Of a stretch of 64,000 nt of DNA, positions 1 to 8,018 are shown one piece after another. The stretch spans positions 1 through 64,000 of the forward strand of contig NZ_CALPDF010000014.1 in the NCBI RefSeq assembly GCF_943193175.1. Direction: 5' to 3'. Origin of the DNA: Neobacillus muris. GTDB taxonomy: Bacteria > Bacillota > Bacilli > Bacillales > Cytobacillaceae. A program made the position numbers and the translations under genes. The notes below the pieces were generated by a model. The model did no database searches, was not told the origin of the DNA, and was given only the letters and a program-made list of their open reading frames with translations. Numbering within the stretch: the stretch's first letter is position 1; the number at the start of each line of letters is the position of its first letter.

Positions 1-69
1 AAATCAACCGACAATTCGCATAGACAACTATTAATAATATTATATCATATTAACGCGGTGAATTAATAA

Positions 70-106
70 AGAATAAAATAAAAGCTGTCGAAGGTTTTTC
101 GACAGC
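70..106 (-). terminator. Intrinsic terminator of degV
   Basis: A 9-bp perfect stem (84-92 with 98-106, arm gctgtcgaa) with a 5-nt loop is followed on the minus strand by a T-rich run (about 70-83). It lies just downstream of the degV stop. Positions 1-69, at the window edge, show nothing recognisable. Confidence 0.85.
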
Positions 107-135
107 CTGAGGACTTTAGCAGTCCTTTCAATATA

Positions 136-984
136 CTATTCACATACCCATGACAGCCCCATGGTTCCGACGCCTGTATGGACGCCTGCAACAGTTATGA
201 GCATTAATTTCGCTGTTTCAATTTTTGGATAGGTCTCGTTGATTAATGTTTCAATCTCTGCTGCCTTGTCAACATCATTTGCGTGAAGGATGGCTACTTT
301 CTTCACTATATTCTTTGCCAGATCTTCCTTTAGTTGATTTAGCAGCCAGGCAGTAGCCTTTTTTTCAGTTCGGACTTTTTCCTTTATCTTAGCTGCGCCT
401 TCTTCCATTGCCAGTATCGGTTTGATATTAAACAGCGATGCCAAGATTTTTTGGCTTCCGGAAACCCTGCCGCTCTTGTGAAGCTGATTAAGGTTGGAAG
501 GGACTAAATATAATCGTGTATGTTCACGAAGAGCATTAAGCCGGGAGACAACTTCCTCAATTGCCAGTCCAGATTCAGCCAGTTCAATCCCTTTATTGAT
601 TAAAAAGGACAGCGGATAAGAACCAATTTGGGAATCGATGGCAAACAATTTAAAGCCTGCCATTTCAGCTGCCATGGCTGATGATTGATAGGTTCCAGTC
701 AAAACACTGGAAGCATGTATCGCTATGCCGAAATCATATTCCTCCTTTAATTTATGATAAAGCTCCACGAAATCATTAATAGATGGCTGGGAAGATTGAA
801 ATTTACCTTCTTCATTTTTCATTCTTTCATAGAACTCTTTTTCGGTTATATCGACATTTTCTTTGTAAAATTCATTATTAATTACTACATGTAAAGGGAT
901 CACATGTATTTGATGTTCTTCAATAAATTCTTGACTGAGAGAAGCACTTGAGTCAGTAATCCATGCAATCTTAGCTTTCGTCAT
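136..984 (-). CDS. DegV family fatty-acid-binding protein
   Basis: DegV-family (FakB-like) proteins bind a fatty acid and present it to a fatty acid kinase for phosphorylation, feeding exogenous fatty acids into phospholipid synthesis. The 282-aa protein has the usual family length, begins with the typical N-terminal motif ITDSSASL (about residues 9-16, family form VTDSTADL), and has the mid-protein HKSGRVSG segment (about residue 169) that is conserved in the family and lines the lipid pocket. The ATG start is preceded by a good GGAGGAAGAG ribosome binding site. It is a single-gene unit transcribed away from hmp and ending at its own terminator. The fatty-acid partner cannot be read from the sequence, and no FakA kinase is nearby. 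Confidence 0.9.
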   Translation of the reverse strand: MTKAKIAWITDSSASLSQEFIEEHQIHVIPLHVVINNEFYKENVDITEKEFYERMKNEEGKFQSSQPSINDFVELYHKLKEEYDFGIAIHASSVLTGTYQSSAMAAEMAGFKLFAIDSQIGSYPLSFLINKGIELAESGLAIEEVVSRLNALREHTRLYLVPSNLNQLHKSGRVSGSQKILASLFNIKPILAMEEGAAKIKEKVRTEKKATAWLLNQLKEDLAKNIVKKVAILHANDVDKAAEIETLINETYPKIETAKLMLITVAGVHTGVGTMGLSWVCE

Positions 985-1136
985 CGTTTCTCTTCCTCCA
1001 GTAGGAAATCTCTTAATAGTTAAAATAACGTTTTCTTAACTGAATATTTTCAATAGGTTTACTTTACTAAAGTCTTAGACTCTAAACTAGTTACATTTAT
1101 CATGTTTAAAAAATTTTTGTAAAATAATTTTTTAAA

Positions 1137-1199
1137 GTGTGATTTAAATCACACAATTCAAGTGTTTCCGGTCGTATAATTAACACTATCTTAATAGTG
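1137..1199 (+). promoter_or_regulatory. hmp promoter with FNR-type site
   Basis: A perfect FNR/CRP-type palindrome tgtgatttaaatcaca lies at 1138-1153. A consensus -10 box TATAAT lies at 1175-1180 without a good -35. With the start point about 7 nt after the -10, the palindrome is centred near -41.5, the classic position for class II activation by FNR. A second inverted repeat, cactat-N4-atagtg (1184-1199), covers the inferred start point and could bind a repressor such as NsrR. The site match is read directly; the regulator identities are inferred. Confidence 0.65.
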
Positions 1200-1221
1200 A
1201 AAACACAAGGAGGATCTAAAA

Positions 1222-2436
1222 ATGCTAGATAACAAGACTGTAGAAATAATCAAATCAACTGTCCCTGTTTTGGAACAACACGGGGAAACGATAACAACCA
1301 CATTTTATCAACTCATGTTCCGGAACCATCCTGAATTATTGAATATTTTTAATCATGCCAACCAAAAGCAAGGCAGACAGCAAAGGGCGCTTGCCGGAGC
1401 AGTATATGCAGCAGCAAAATATATCGATAATCTTGAAGTCATTATTCCTGTAGTGAAACAAATTGCCCACAAGCATAGAAGCCTTGGGATTAAACCTGAG
1501 CACTATCCAATTGTTGGCAAGCATCTTTTAATGGCGATTAAGGAAGTTCTAGGTGAAGCGGCAACAGATGAAATCATCGAGGCTTGGGGACAAGCCTACG
1601 GGGTAATTGCGGACGCATTTATCAGCGTGGAGGCAGAAATGTATGATGAAGCCGAGAATCAGCATGGAGGATGGGAAGGCTTCCGAGGCTTTGTAGTAGA
1701 CCGCAAAGTGGCAGAAAGTGAGGTTATTACCTCTTTCTACTTAAAACCTGAAGACCAGCGTGAAATAGCTGACTTTAAACCAGGCCAGTACATAAGCATT
1801 AAACTGGAAATCCCGGGAGAAAAATTTACTCACATTCGGCAGTATAGTCTATCAGATGCACCGGGACAGGATTTCTACCGAATCAGTGTGAAACGGGAAG
1901 CAAACACACAAAATCCAGACGGAGTTGTATCCAATTATTTACATGATCATATTAATGAAGGAGATATACTCAAGGTAAGTGTACCTGCAGGGGACTTTGT
2001 CCTAGATACTCAAAACACATCTCCACTTGTATTACTAAGCGGCGGAGTTGGATTAACTCCGATGATCAGTATGTTAAAAACCGTTGTTAATCTCCAGCCT
2101 AACCGCAAGGTAACTTTTATTCATGCAGCTGCTAACAGCGGTGTTCATGCCCTTAGAGATGAAATAGAAGAGTTTTCAAAGAATCATAATGTTTCGTCTT
2201 ATGTCTTTTATGATTCACCAACAGAGGAGGACCGTAAGAACCATCGCTTTGATGTGGAGGGATTTGTAACAAAGGAATGGCTGCAAAATAACCTGCACGC
2301 CGGCGAATCTGAATTTTACTTCTGCGGTCCTGTGCCATTCATGAAAGCGATGAACCGTGCCTTAAAAGAATTAGGTGTTCATGAAGAACAAATTCATTTT
2401 GAATTCTTTGGGCCAAAGGGAGATTTAGACCAATAA
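1222..2436 (+). CDS. hmp: Flavohemoglobin (nitric oxide dioxygenase)
   Basis: Hmp oxidises nitric oxide to nitrate using O2 and NAD(P)H, protecting respiration from NO. The 404-aa length matches the family. The globin domain (about 1-140) shows every key residue: Tyr29 (B10), Phe43 (CD1), Gln53 (E7), proximal His85 and Tyr95. The FAD domain has the RQYSLS motif and the NAD domain has GGVGLTPM and FCGPVPFM near the C-terminus. The start is preceded by aaggagg. The gene is monocistronic, with a strong terminator after it and an FNR-type palindrome before it, so expression is probably induced by low oxygen or NO. Confidence 0.97.
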   Translation: MLDNKTVEIIKSTVPVLEQHGETITTTFYQLMFRNHPELLNIFNHANQKQGRQQRALAGAVYAAAKYIDNLEVIIPVVKQIAHKHRSLGIKPEHYPIVGKHLLMAIKEVLGEAATDEIIEAWGQAYGVIADAFISVEAEMYDEAENQHGGWEGFRGFVVDRKVAESEVITSFYLKPEDQREIADFKPGQYISIKLEIPGEKFTHIRQYSLSDAPGQDFYRISVKREANTQNPDGVVSNYLHDHINEGDILKVSVPAGDFVLDTQNTSPLVLLSGGVGLTPMISMLKTVVNLQPNRKVTFIHAAANSGVHALRDEIEEFSKNHNVSSYVFYDSPTEEDRKNHRFDVEGFVTKEWLQNNLHAGESEFYFCGPVPFMKAMNRALKELGVHEEQIHFEFFGPKGDLDQ

Positions 2437-2449
2437 AATAGTATGTTAA

Positions 2450-2484
2450 AAACCGACTCCTAATCAAAAGGAGTCGGTTTTTTA
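2450..2484 (+). terminator. Intrinsic terminator of hmp
   Basis: An 11-bp stem (2450-2460 with 2470-2480, arm aaaccgactcc) is followed by a T run, 14 bases after the hmp stop. Confidence 0.9.
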
Positions 2485-2616
2485 TCGCGTGAAAATTGAA
2501 AAATAAGTGAACTTGTGTGAAAAAGTCTCTTACATAAAGCGTTTGAAAGTTTGAATCAGCCGCAAACTGTGATTAAATAGGAGAAAAGGTTATTACTTCA
2601 GAAAGGAAGATTATTT

Positions 2617-3393
2617 TTGAGTAAGAACTATGTTCGCTTGGTAACAATCACTGGAGCGGCATTTTTCCTCCTATGGTTAGGTGGTCTCGCCTGGGCTGTC
2701 GGGGAGTATTATGCCGGAAGCACAGAATCCATCCAAAAACCAAGTGCCCAGGAAAAGGTAGTCCCCAATAAAAAGGGATTAACGATCACTGCAATAGGGG
2801 ATTCATTGACAAGAGGGACAGGGGATGAGACTGGAAAGGGGTATGTGGGAGTTTTGGCGGATGAATTAAAAGAAAGGACCAATCAGCCCATCCAGTTAAC
2901 AAACCTTGGGATCAATGGACAAACCTCTGGGCAATTGAGGGAGCAGGTACAGCAAATTGAGGTGGGGAGGCAGATTCAAAAGGCCGATATGGTTTTAGTC
3001 ACAATCGGCGGCAATGATTTATTTCGCGGTGGCGAAGGATTGATGGATTTAGAAACCAACACTATTTCAGAAATTGAGAAAAAATACATTGATAACTTGA
3101 ATTTTATTTTTCAACAAATACGGAAAAACAATGAAGATGCCACCGTATTTTTTATAGGCTTGTATAATCCTTTCATCGAATTGGATCAAGGGAAAGAAAT
3201 GTCCAAGATCGTGCGCCGCTGGAATTACGATAGTGCGGAAGTTAGTGCAGCTTTTCCTAAGGTTGTTTTTGTGCCAACCTTTGACATATTTGAGTTGAAT
3301 GTGAATGATTATTTGTATACCGACAAGTTTCATCCGAATACAAAAGGGTATCGCTTAATTGCTGAACGAGTAGCCTCATTGGTTACATGGTAA
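2617..3393 (+). CDS. Membrane-anchored SGNH/GDSL esterase
   Basis: This is an SGNH-hydrolase with an N-terminal membrane anchor or signal segment (about residues 8-28) and an extracytoplasmic catalytic domain. Block I is GDSLTRG (nucleophile Ser near residue 63), the oxyanion Asn lies in GGND, and the C-terminal Asp-His pair lies in DKFHPN. It resembles the Bacillus YpmR/lipase group. The TTG start is supported by gaaaggaag 8 nt upstream; no good ATG is available. It ends 10 nt before the ABC transporter ATPase and is probably co-transcribed with it, so it may act on a lipid or cell-wall ester at the surface. The substrate is unknown. Confidence 0.85.
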   Translation: MSKNYVRLVTITGAAFFLLWLGGLAWAVGEYYAGSTESIQKPSAQEKVVPNKKGLTITAIGDSLTRGTGDETGKGYVGVLADELKERTNQPIQLTNLGINGQTSGQLREQVQQIEVGRQIQKADMVLVTIGGNDLFRGGEGLMDLETNTISEIEKKYIDNLNFIFQQIRKNNEDATVFFIGLYNPFIELDQGKEMSKIVRRWNYDSAEVSAAFPKVVFVPTFDIFELNVNDYLYTDKFHPNTKGYRLIAERVASLVTW

Positions 3394-3403
3394 GGAGTAC
3401 GAG

Positions 3404-4321
3404 ATGATGGAGAAACCTATAACTTTGGCTGTAAAAGAATTAAGAAAAGTCATTGGCAAAAGGGAAATCATTAAAGAATTGACTTTTGATTTGCGGGAAG
3501 GAGAAGTGTTTGGTTTCTTAGGTCCAAATGGTGCAGGGAAAACAACTACGATCCGGATGCTGGTTGGGTTAATTAAACCGACATCAGGAACCATTGAAAT
3601 CTGCGGGACCAACCTTAAAGAAGATTTTCAAAAGGCATTGGGAAATCTGGGATGTATCGTCGAGAATCCTGAGCTATACCCGTTTTTATCAGGGTATAAT
3701 AACCTGCTCCATTTTGCGAGGATGCTTCCAAACGTTGGGGAAGAGCGGATTAAAGAAGTAACAGAGCTTGTTGGGCTAACAGAAAGAATTCACGATAAGG
3801 TAAAGACTTATTCTTTAGGAATGCGGCAGCGGCTCGGAATTGCACAAGCCCTGCTTGGGCGTCCAAAAGTATTAATTCTTGATGAGCCAACCAACGGGCT
3901 GGACCCTTCAGGGATCAGGGAAATGCGGGAATTTATCCGTTTTCTTGCAGAAGACGAGGGCTTAAGTGTCCTGGTTTCAAGCCATTTATTGAGTGAAATC
4001 CAGCTCCTCTGTGATCGGGTGGCTATTATAGCCAAAGGGTTGATAATTCGAACAGATACAGTGGAAAGGCTCTTGGCTAATCGGGAGCAGGTAGCTTGGC
4101 GTTTGTCCCCTTTTGAGAAGGGACGGGATCTATTATCTTCGTTGACCGTCATTGAGGAAACGGATAACCAAACCATTTTAACGGAATTTCATGAACAAAA
4201 AACCCCGGAATGGAACAGGCTGCTAGTCGAAGCGGGGGTTTCTGTCTTGGAGATGAGCCGTAAAATGCCAGTGCTGGAAGACTTGTTCCTAGAGTTAACA
4301 GGAGGGGAAGCGATTGAATAA
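3404..4321 (+). CDS. ABC transporter ATP-binding protein (ABC-2 type)
   Basis: This is the nucleotide-binding subunit of an ABC-2 exporter with its permease in the next gene. Walker A GPNGAGKTT (about residues 45-53), signature SLGMRQ and Walker B LILDEPTNGLDP are all intact, followed by a switch His in SSHLLSE. The C-terminal 80 residues form the accessory domain usual in BcrA/YhcH-like ATPases. The ATG is preceded by aaggag at ideal spacing, and the 3' end overlaps the permease gene by 8 nt, indicating translational coupling. Substrate unknown; drug, antimicrobial peptide or lipid export are typical of the family. Confidence 0.92.
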   Translation: MMEKPITLAVKELRKVIGKREIIKELTFDLREGEVFGFLGPNGAGKTTTIRMLVGLIKPTSGTIEICGTNLKEDFQKALGNLGCIVENPELYPFLSGYNNLLHFARMLPNVGEERIKEVTELVGLTERIHDKVKTYSLGMRQRLGIAQALLGRPKVLILDEPTNGLDPSGIREMREFIRFLAEDEGLSVLVSSHLLSEIQLLCDRVAIIAKGLIIRTDTVERLLANREQVAWRLSPFEKGRDLLSSLTVIEETDNQTILTEFHEQKTPEWNRLLVEAGVSVLEMSRKMPVLEDLFLELTGGEAIE

Positions 4322-5294
4322 GCTGATCCAAAATGAAATGATGAAGCTGATTGCCAAAAAGCGTTTAGTGGTAATCGCTCTCATTATAGGTGTTTTAGTA
4401 GTTCTATTTACCTATGCCCAATATAAGGATGTACAGAGGGAGCGAGATAAGCTCGGAACGAATGATTGGCGGACGATACTTCAACAGCAAATCGTGGATA
4501 CGACGAACCGGTTGAGCAGCAGCCGCCTATCAGATGAATGGAGACAGGAGCTGCAAATCTCACTTCAACAAAAGCAATATTATTTAGACCACGATATTAA
4601 CCCAGCTGAACCTGGTGCTCCCACGTTTATAAGAATTTTTTTAGAAAATGCGATTGATTTGTTTATTCCTTTAATGGTGATGGTAATTGCCAGTGACATA
4701 GTCTCTTCAGAACATAGCATCGGGACGGTCAAGCTGCTATTAACCAGGCCGGTGAGGCGCTGGAAGGTCCTAATGAGTAAATATATTTCCTTATGTTTAG
4801 CGATATCGCTTATTATTGCCATTGCGGGCCTTTTGTCATTTCTAATATCTGGCTTGGTGTTTGGATACAAAGGCTGGAATGCCCCCATTATAACAGGGTT
4901 TCATGTCACCGGCTCAGGATTAAATACTTCGGATGTCAAGCTTTTAGATTTATGGAAGTTCTTAATGATGGATTTTGGGCTTGTATGGTTTGTGGCTATT
5001 GTTGTAGGGACTTTAGCTTTCATGCTATCCGTATTGATTCGCAGTACAGCAGCGGGGATGGGTGTGATGCTGGCAGCGCTGATTTCAGGGGCTATCTTAA
5101 ACAATATGGTATCTTCATGGGAATCGGCAAAATATTTTTTTATGGTGAATTTACGATTGACAGATTATATGCAGGGAAACCCGCCGCCCATTGAAGGCAT
5201 GACCCTTTCATTTTCCTTGATGGTTCTATTTGTCTGGTGGGCAGCGTCCCTTGCTGTTTCGTTTCTGGTCTTTACTAAAAAAGATGTATTTTAG
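4314..5294 (+). CDS. ABC-2 type transporter permease
   Basis: This 326-aa integral membrane subunit partners the upstream ATPase. The first membrane helix is near residues 18-35. An extracytoplasmic or loop region (about 40-105) is rich in charge, and five further hydrophobic stretches follow, the usual six-helix ABC-2 layout. The conserved motif SEHSIGTVKLLLTRPVRR marks the cytoplasmic coupling helix of the family. The TTG start lies inside the last codons of the ATPase gene with a ggagggg ribosome binding site just before it. It is the last gene of the esterase-ATPase-permease unit. Confidence 0.9.
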   Translation: MNKLIQNEMMKLIAKKRLVVIALIIGVLVVLFTYAQYKDVQRERDKLGTNDWRTILQQQIVDTTNRLSSSRLSDEWRQELQISLQQKQYYLDHDINPAEPGAPTFIRIFLENAIDLFIPLMVMVIASDIVSSEHSIGTVKLLLTRPVRRWKVLMSKYISLCLAISLIIAIAGLLSFLISGLVFGYKGWNAPIITGFHVTGSGLNTSDVKLLDLWKFLMMDFGLVWFVAIVVGTLAFMLSVLIRSTAAGMGVMLAALISGAILNNMVSSWESAKYFFMVNLRLTDYMQGNPPPIEGMTLSFSLMVLFVWWAASLAVSFLVFTKKDVF

Positions 5295-5319
5295 GAAAAT
5301 AAAACGAAAAGGTATATAA

Positions 5320-5353
5320 CAAAAAAGCCCATTCCAATTTTGGAGTGGGCTGT
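5320..5353 (-). terminator. Terminator of ndh, possibly bidirectional
   Basis: A 10-bp stem (5326-5335 with 5342-5351, arm agcccattcc) has a T run only on the minus strand, so it chiefly ends the ndh transcript. It may also stop the facing ABC operon. Confidence 0.8.
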
Positions 5354-5443
5354 TGCCTTAAAGTGGGGAACTATAAGGCGGTTAATTGGGATATTTCTAT
5401 TCGATAACCTAAAAGGAAGAAACCCAGATAATAAAAGAGATCA

Positions 5444-6667
5444 CTATTGTTTAGCAGTTATTTTTACGGGTTCATGGCTGACGCCAAAGTGCTGCTTGAA
5501 GATTAGAGCGGGACCACCAAGCATAAATAGATACCGGGCCTCGATTACTTGTTTCATAAAGGCGCCAATTAATCCTGATAACCGGACACTGCCTACCAGT
5601 CCAACCGCAGCCCGGGTGCCAAGTGAGGCAACTGAACCTTTATGATGATATTCAAATGTTGTCAAAGCTTCATCGCGTATTGCGGCAACGATGTTTTTGG
5701 CACAAACAGGTGCCTGCTGCAGAGCCACTTGTGCAGTTGGAGGCAGCGCAGATTTTTCATTTTTCATAAATAAGGCATTATCTCCGATACTAAAGATATT
5801 TTTCATGTTTTTCACTCGTAAATACGGATCAACAGGAATCTTTCCTTTTTCAACAGGAAGACCGAATTTTTCTATAATCGTGTTTCCTTTAACCCCGCAA
5901 GACCAAACAACTGTCCGGGTAGGAATGTTTTCGCCATTTTCTAGACGGATTTCTTCTGGTGTGCATTCTAGAATTTTTTTAGAAGTGATTAACCGAACAT
6001 TGTGCTTTTCGAAAAATTGCGTTGTATATTCAATGGACTCCTTAGGAAAAAACGGGATTACAGATGGTGCAGCTTCAACTGCAACAAGTTTTACCTGTTC
6101 AAATGGAACACCATGTTCTTTACATAATTTTGGCATGGCATCTACCAATTCACCGACCATTTCAATCCCGGTAAAACCGCCGCCTGCAACGACAAAGGTT
6201 AAACGTGATGGGTCTTGGTCTTGTTTGTACAAATTAAATTGTTTCAAGATATGATGATAGATCGCCTTTGAGCTCCTGAAGCTGCGAATTTCGAAGGCAT
6301 TTTCTTTAATGCCTGGTATTCCGAAGGTCGCCACCTCGAAGCCTAAGGCGATTACTAAGTAATCGTAAGGAACCTTTTCGCCTCCAACAAGATGAACTTC
6401 CTGTTTATTGGCATCGACCGCAGCCACTTCAGCTTTTATGAAATTTGTTTTTTCGGGATTAATTATTTCTGGTATGGAAAGCGCAATTTGCCTGTCGGCA
6501 GCAGTCGCTGCCCCGATTTTATGAAGCTGTGTTGTTAAGTAATGATAATCATGTTTATTAATTAAGGTAACTTTGGCTTCGCCGGCTTTTAAAAACTTTT
6601 CTAGACGCTTGCTTGTGACCATCCCACCGTAACCGCCGCCTAAGATGACAATATTGGGTCTTGACAT
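5444..6667 (-). CDS. ndh: Type II NADH dehydrogenase (NDH-2)
   Basis: This single-subunit, non-proton-pumping NADH:menaquinone oxidoreductase sits on the inner membrane face. The 407-aa protein has an N-terminal FAD-binding motif GGGYGG, a second nucleotide-binding motif VVAGGGFTG about mid-protein for NADH, and a GDNALF segment that closes the FAD site. It is closest by eye to the Bacillus YumB/Ndh group. I chose the internal ATG at 6667 because aggag lies 8 nt upstream of it; an in-frame GTG 9 nt earlier falls inside that ribosome binding site. Two Rex/FNR-type palindromes lie upstream, as expected for an NADH-responsive gene, and it would feed menaquinol to the Qox oxidase encoded at 22.8-26.7 kb. 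Confidence 0.9.
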   Translation of the reverse strand: MSRPNIVILGGGYGGMVTSKRLEKFLKAGEAKVTLINKHDYHYLTTQLHKIGAATAADRQIALSIPEIINPEKTNFIKAEVAAVDANKQEVHLVGGEKVPYDYLVIALGFEVATFGIPGIKENAFEIRSFRSSKAIYHHILKQFNLYKQDQDPSRLTFVVAGGGFTGIEMVGELVDAMPKLCKEHGVPFEQVKLVAVEAAPSVIPFFPKESIEYTTQFFEKHNVRLITSKKILECTPEEIRLENGENIPTRTVVWSCGVKGNTIIEKFGLPVEKGKIPVDPYLRVKNMKNIFSIGDNALFMKNEKSALPPTAQVALQQAPVCAKNIVAAIRDEALTTFEYHHKGSVASLGTRAAVGLVGSVRLSGLIGAFMKQVIEARYLFMLGGPALIFKQHFGVSHEPVKITAKQ

Positions 6668-6709
6668 ACTAACCACTCCTGGCCCCTGAATTTATTTTAA
6701 AATAGTTTT

Positions 6710-6727
6710 ATGTGAATTATTTCACAA
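6710..6727. promoter_or_regulatory. Rex-like operator (proximal) of ndh
   Basis: The sequence atgtgaattatttcacaa differs at one position from the Rex consensus TTGTGAA-N4-TTCACAA and also fits FNR TGTGA-N6-TCACA. It lies 43 nt upstream of the ndh start. The regulator assignment is inference. Confidence 0.6.
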
Positions 6728-6765
6728 TAATATAGAAAAAATTAAGAACAAGAAAAATTGTTCTT

Positions 6766-6783
6766 TTGTGAAATATTTCACAA
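6766..6783. promoter_or_regulatory. Rex operator (distal), perfect consensus
   Basis: The sequence ttgtgaaatatttcacaa matches the Rex consensus at every fixed position and also satisfies the FNR consensus. Between it and the proximal box lies a hairpin (6744-6751 with 6758-6765, arm aagaacaa) with a T-rich flank on the minus strand. It could serve ndh, the divergent gene at 6950, or both. Confidence 0.7.
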
Positions 6784-6949
6784 ATATTTACTACAATAAG
6801 ATTACGATAGTTTTGTAAGGAACTCAAGGCTTTTTTTGCAAAAAATATGGCAAATTAGAGAATTTTTATTCAAAAACAGGGAATGATAAATTCGTCCAAA
6901 AATAACCAGAAAATGTGGTGGAAGAAGAGGTATGAAAGGAGAAAAATCA

Positions 6950-7498
6950 ATGAAGATGATACTTTTGATTATGAGTTTCGTGATGATGCTGCCTGGGATA
7001 GCCGGGGCCGCAGATTATAGCTATGCGGTACCTACGGAAAAACCATGTGATAATTGCAGTGAGGATCATAGAGAACATCACAAAATGATGCACAAAGATT
7101 GGCAGGCAGAACAAGCGAAAAGAGAGCAAAAGCTATTAGCATGGGTAAACCAATATACCCCTGATAAAAAACAGGAATGGGCAAAAGCAATCGAGGAAAG
7201 GAAACAGCTTCGAAGCCAATGGATGAGCCCAGAAAATGCCAAAAAGCGGGAACAATGGAAAGCTGAAAAAATGGCAAAGATGAAAAAACTTCGGAAACAA
7301 TTGGAAGAGGGGAAAATGACTAAAGAGGAATTCATAAAACAGATGCATGGAGGAAAAGGTAAGGAAGAATGGAAATCATTCCATGACCTTAAGCTTGCTG
7401 TAGAAAAACAGGATAGCGGACAAGCAGCCGATATTTTGAACCAGTTATTGTCCCAGTATAAGGCGAATAATCAAATGTTAAGGGAAAAGTTGAAGTGA
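6950..7498 (+). CDS. Secreted Lys-rich helical protein, unknown function
   Basis: I do not recognise this family. The 182-aa product has a clear signal peptide (hydrophobic residues 2-19, cleavage expected after AGA near residue 20). The mature N-terminus carries CDNC followed by HREHHKMMH, a Cys/His cluster that could bind a metal. The rest is highly charged, Lys/Glu/Gln-rich and predicted helical, with EW/QW repeats (about residues 60-125) that suggest a helical bundle or coiled coil, somewhat like periplasmic Spy/CpxP chaperones in style but without a recognisable motif. The ATG at 6950 is chosen because aaaggag lies 8 nt upstream; an ATG 18 nt earlier has no spaced site and would spoil the signal peptide. 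A 41-aa protein follows 31 nt later. Confidence 0.75.
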   Translation: MKMILLIMSFVMMLPGIAGAADYSYAVPTEKPCDNCSEDHREHHKMMHKDWQAEQAKREQKLLAWVNQYTPDKKQEWAKAIEERKQLRSQWMSPENAKKREQWKAEKMAKMKKLRKQLEEGKMTKEEFIKQMHGGKGKEEWKSFHDLKLAVEKQDSGQAADILNQLLSQYKANNQMLREKLK

Positions 7499-7529
7499 TC
7501 TACCAAGCAAACGATGAAGGAGATTTTTT

Positions 7530-7655
7530 ATGGGCAGAAAATCCATGATGATGACAACAGTTGCTTTAGGGGCAGCCTATTTACTCCGCAATGAAAAAAC
7601 GAGAAAAAAATTGATGGATCAATTTCAAAATTTATCGGGCAAATCAAAGAGATAA
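7530..7655 (+). CDS. Small YrzQ-like protein (41 aa)
   Basis: A 41-residue product starting [10 protein letters not shown], with a short hydrophobic stretch [10 protein letters not shown] and a basic tail, preceded by gaaggag 7 nt before the ATG. Small proteins of this layout (hydrophobic N-terminus, basic C-terminus) occur widely in Bacillus, for example YrzQ/DUF3918; the family match is by style only. It is probably co-transcribed with the secreted protein upstream, and its last codons overlap the 3' end of the extended tatA frame on the other strand. Function unknown. Confidence 0.55.
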   Translation: MGRKSMMMTTVALGAAYLLRNEKTRKKLMDQFQNLSGKSKR

Positions 7656-7930
7656 GATCCAAATCCAAACAGAGAAAAACAAGCTGGAGCATATGATTCA
7701 GCTTGTTTTTTTGTATTATTTTTTAGGTCTGTTGGAGTTTGTTTGGCTTCTTTAATATCCTCATTTATATCTTTTTTGATATCATCTGTAATTCCTTGGG
7801 CAGCATTTTTAAATTCCCGGATCGATCTTCCGACGGCACGCCCCGCTTCAGGGAGCTTACTTGGCCCAAAAACGATTAAGGCAAGAACTAGGATTAAAAT
7901 CATACCTGGAACGCCAATATTTGAAAGCAT
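7625..7930 (-). CDS. tatA: TatA-type twin-arginine translocase subunit, extended C-terminus
   Basis: TatA forms the pore of the twin-arginine pathway for folded proteins. The start at 7930 has ggag 8 nt upstream. The N-terminal membrane helix (about residues 5-20), the hinge FGPSKLPE and the amphipathic helix [14 protein letters not shown] are canonical. The frame then runs to about 101 aa, beyond the usual 57-75 aa of Bacillus TatA, because it reads through the terminator hairpin and ends inside the facing small gene. A one-base difference in the six-T run at 7719-7724 (six A on the coding strand) would give a stop directly after DLKK and just before the hairpin, so a frameshift or sequencing error is likely. 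No tatC is adjacent. Confidence 0.85.
   Translation of the reverse strand: MLSNIGVPGMILILVLALIVFGPSKLPEAGRAVGRSIREFKNAAQGITDDIKKDINEDIKEAKQTPTDLKNNTKKQAESYAPACFSLFGFGSYLFDLPDKF
7676..7712. terminator. Bidirectional terminator (yrzQ-like / tatA)
   Basis: An 11-bp stem (7676-7686 with 7699-7709, arm aaaacaagctg) has T runs on both strands. It ends the rightward unit, and on the minus strand it lies inside the open tatA frame. Confidence 0.85.
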
Positions 7931-8018
7931 CGTGTCATCTCCTAGCAAATTATTATGAGACAGACTAATTATAACCCCTTTGGAGATAGGATTCTAGTAG
8001 CTTTGTATGGTTTCAACA

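Noticed and set aside
2541..2556. Possible cre site upstream of the esterase
   Set aside because: Three mismatches to the CcpA consensus at fixed positions.
4793..5194. 133-aa open frame on the plus strand within the ABC permease gene
   Set aside because: It is a shadow of the permease in another frame, with no family-like sequence or ribosome site.
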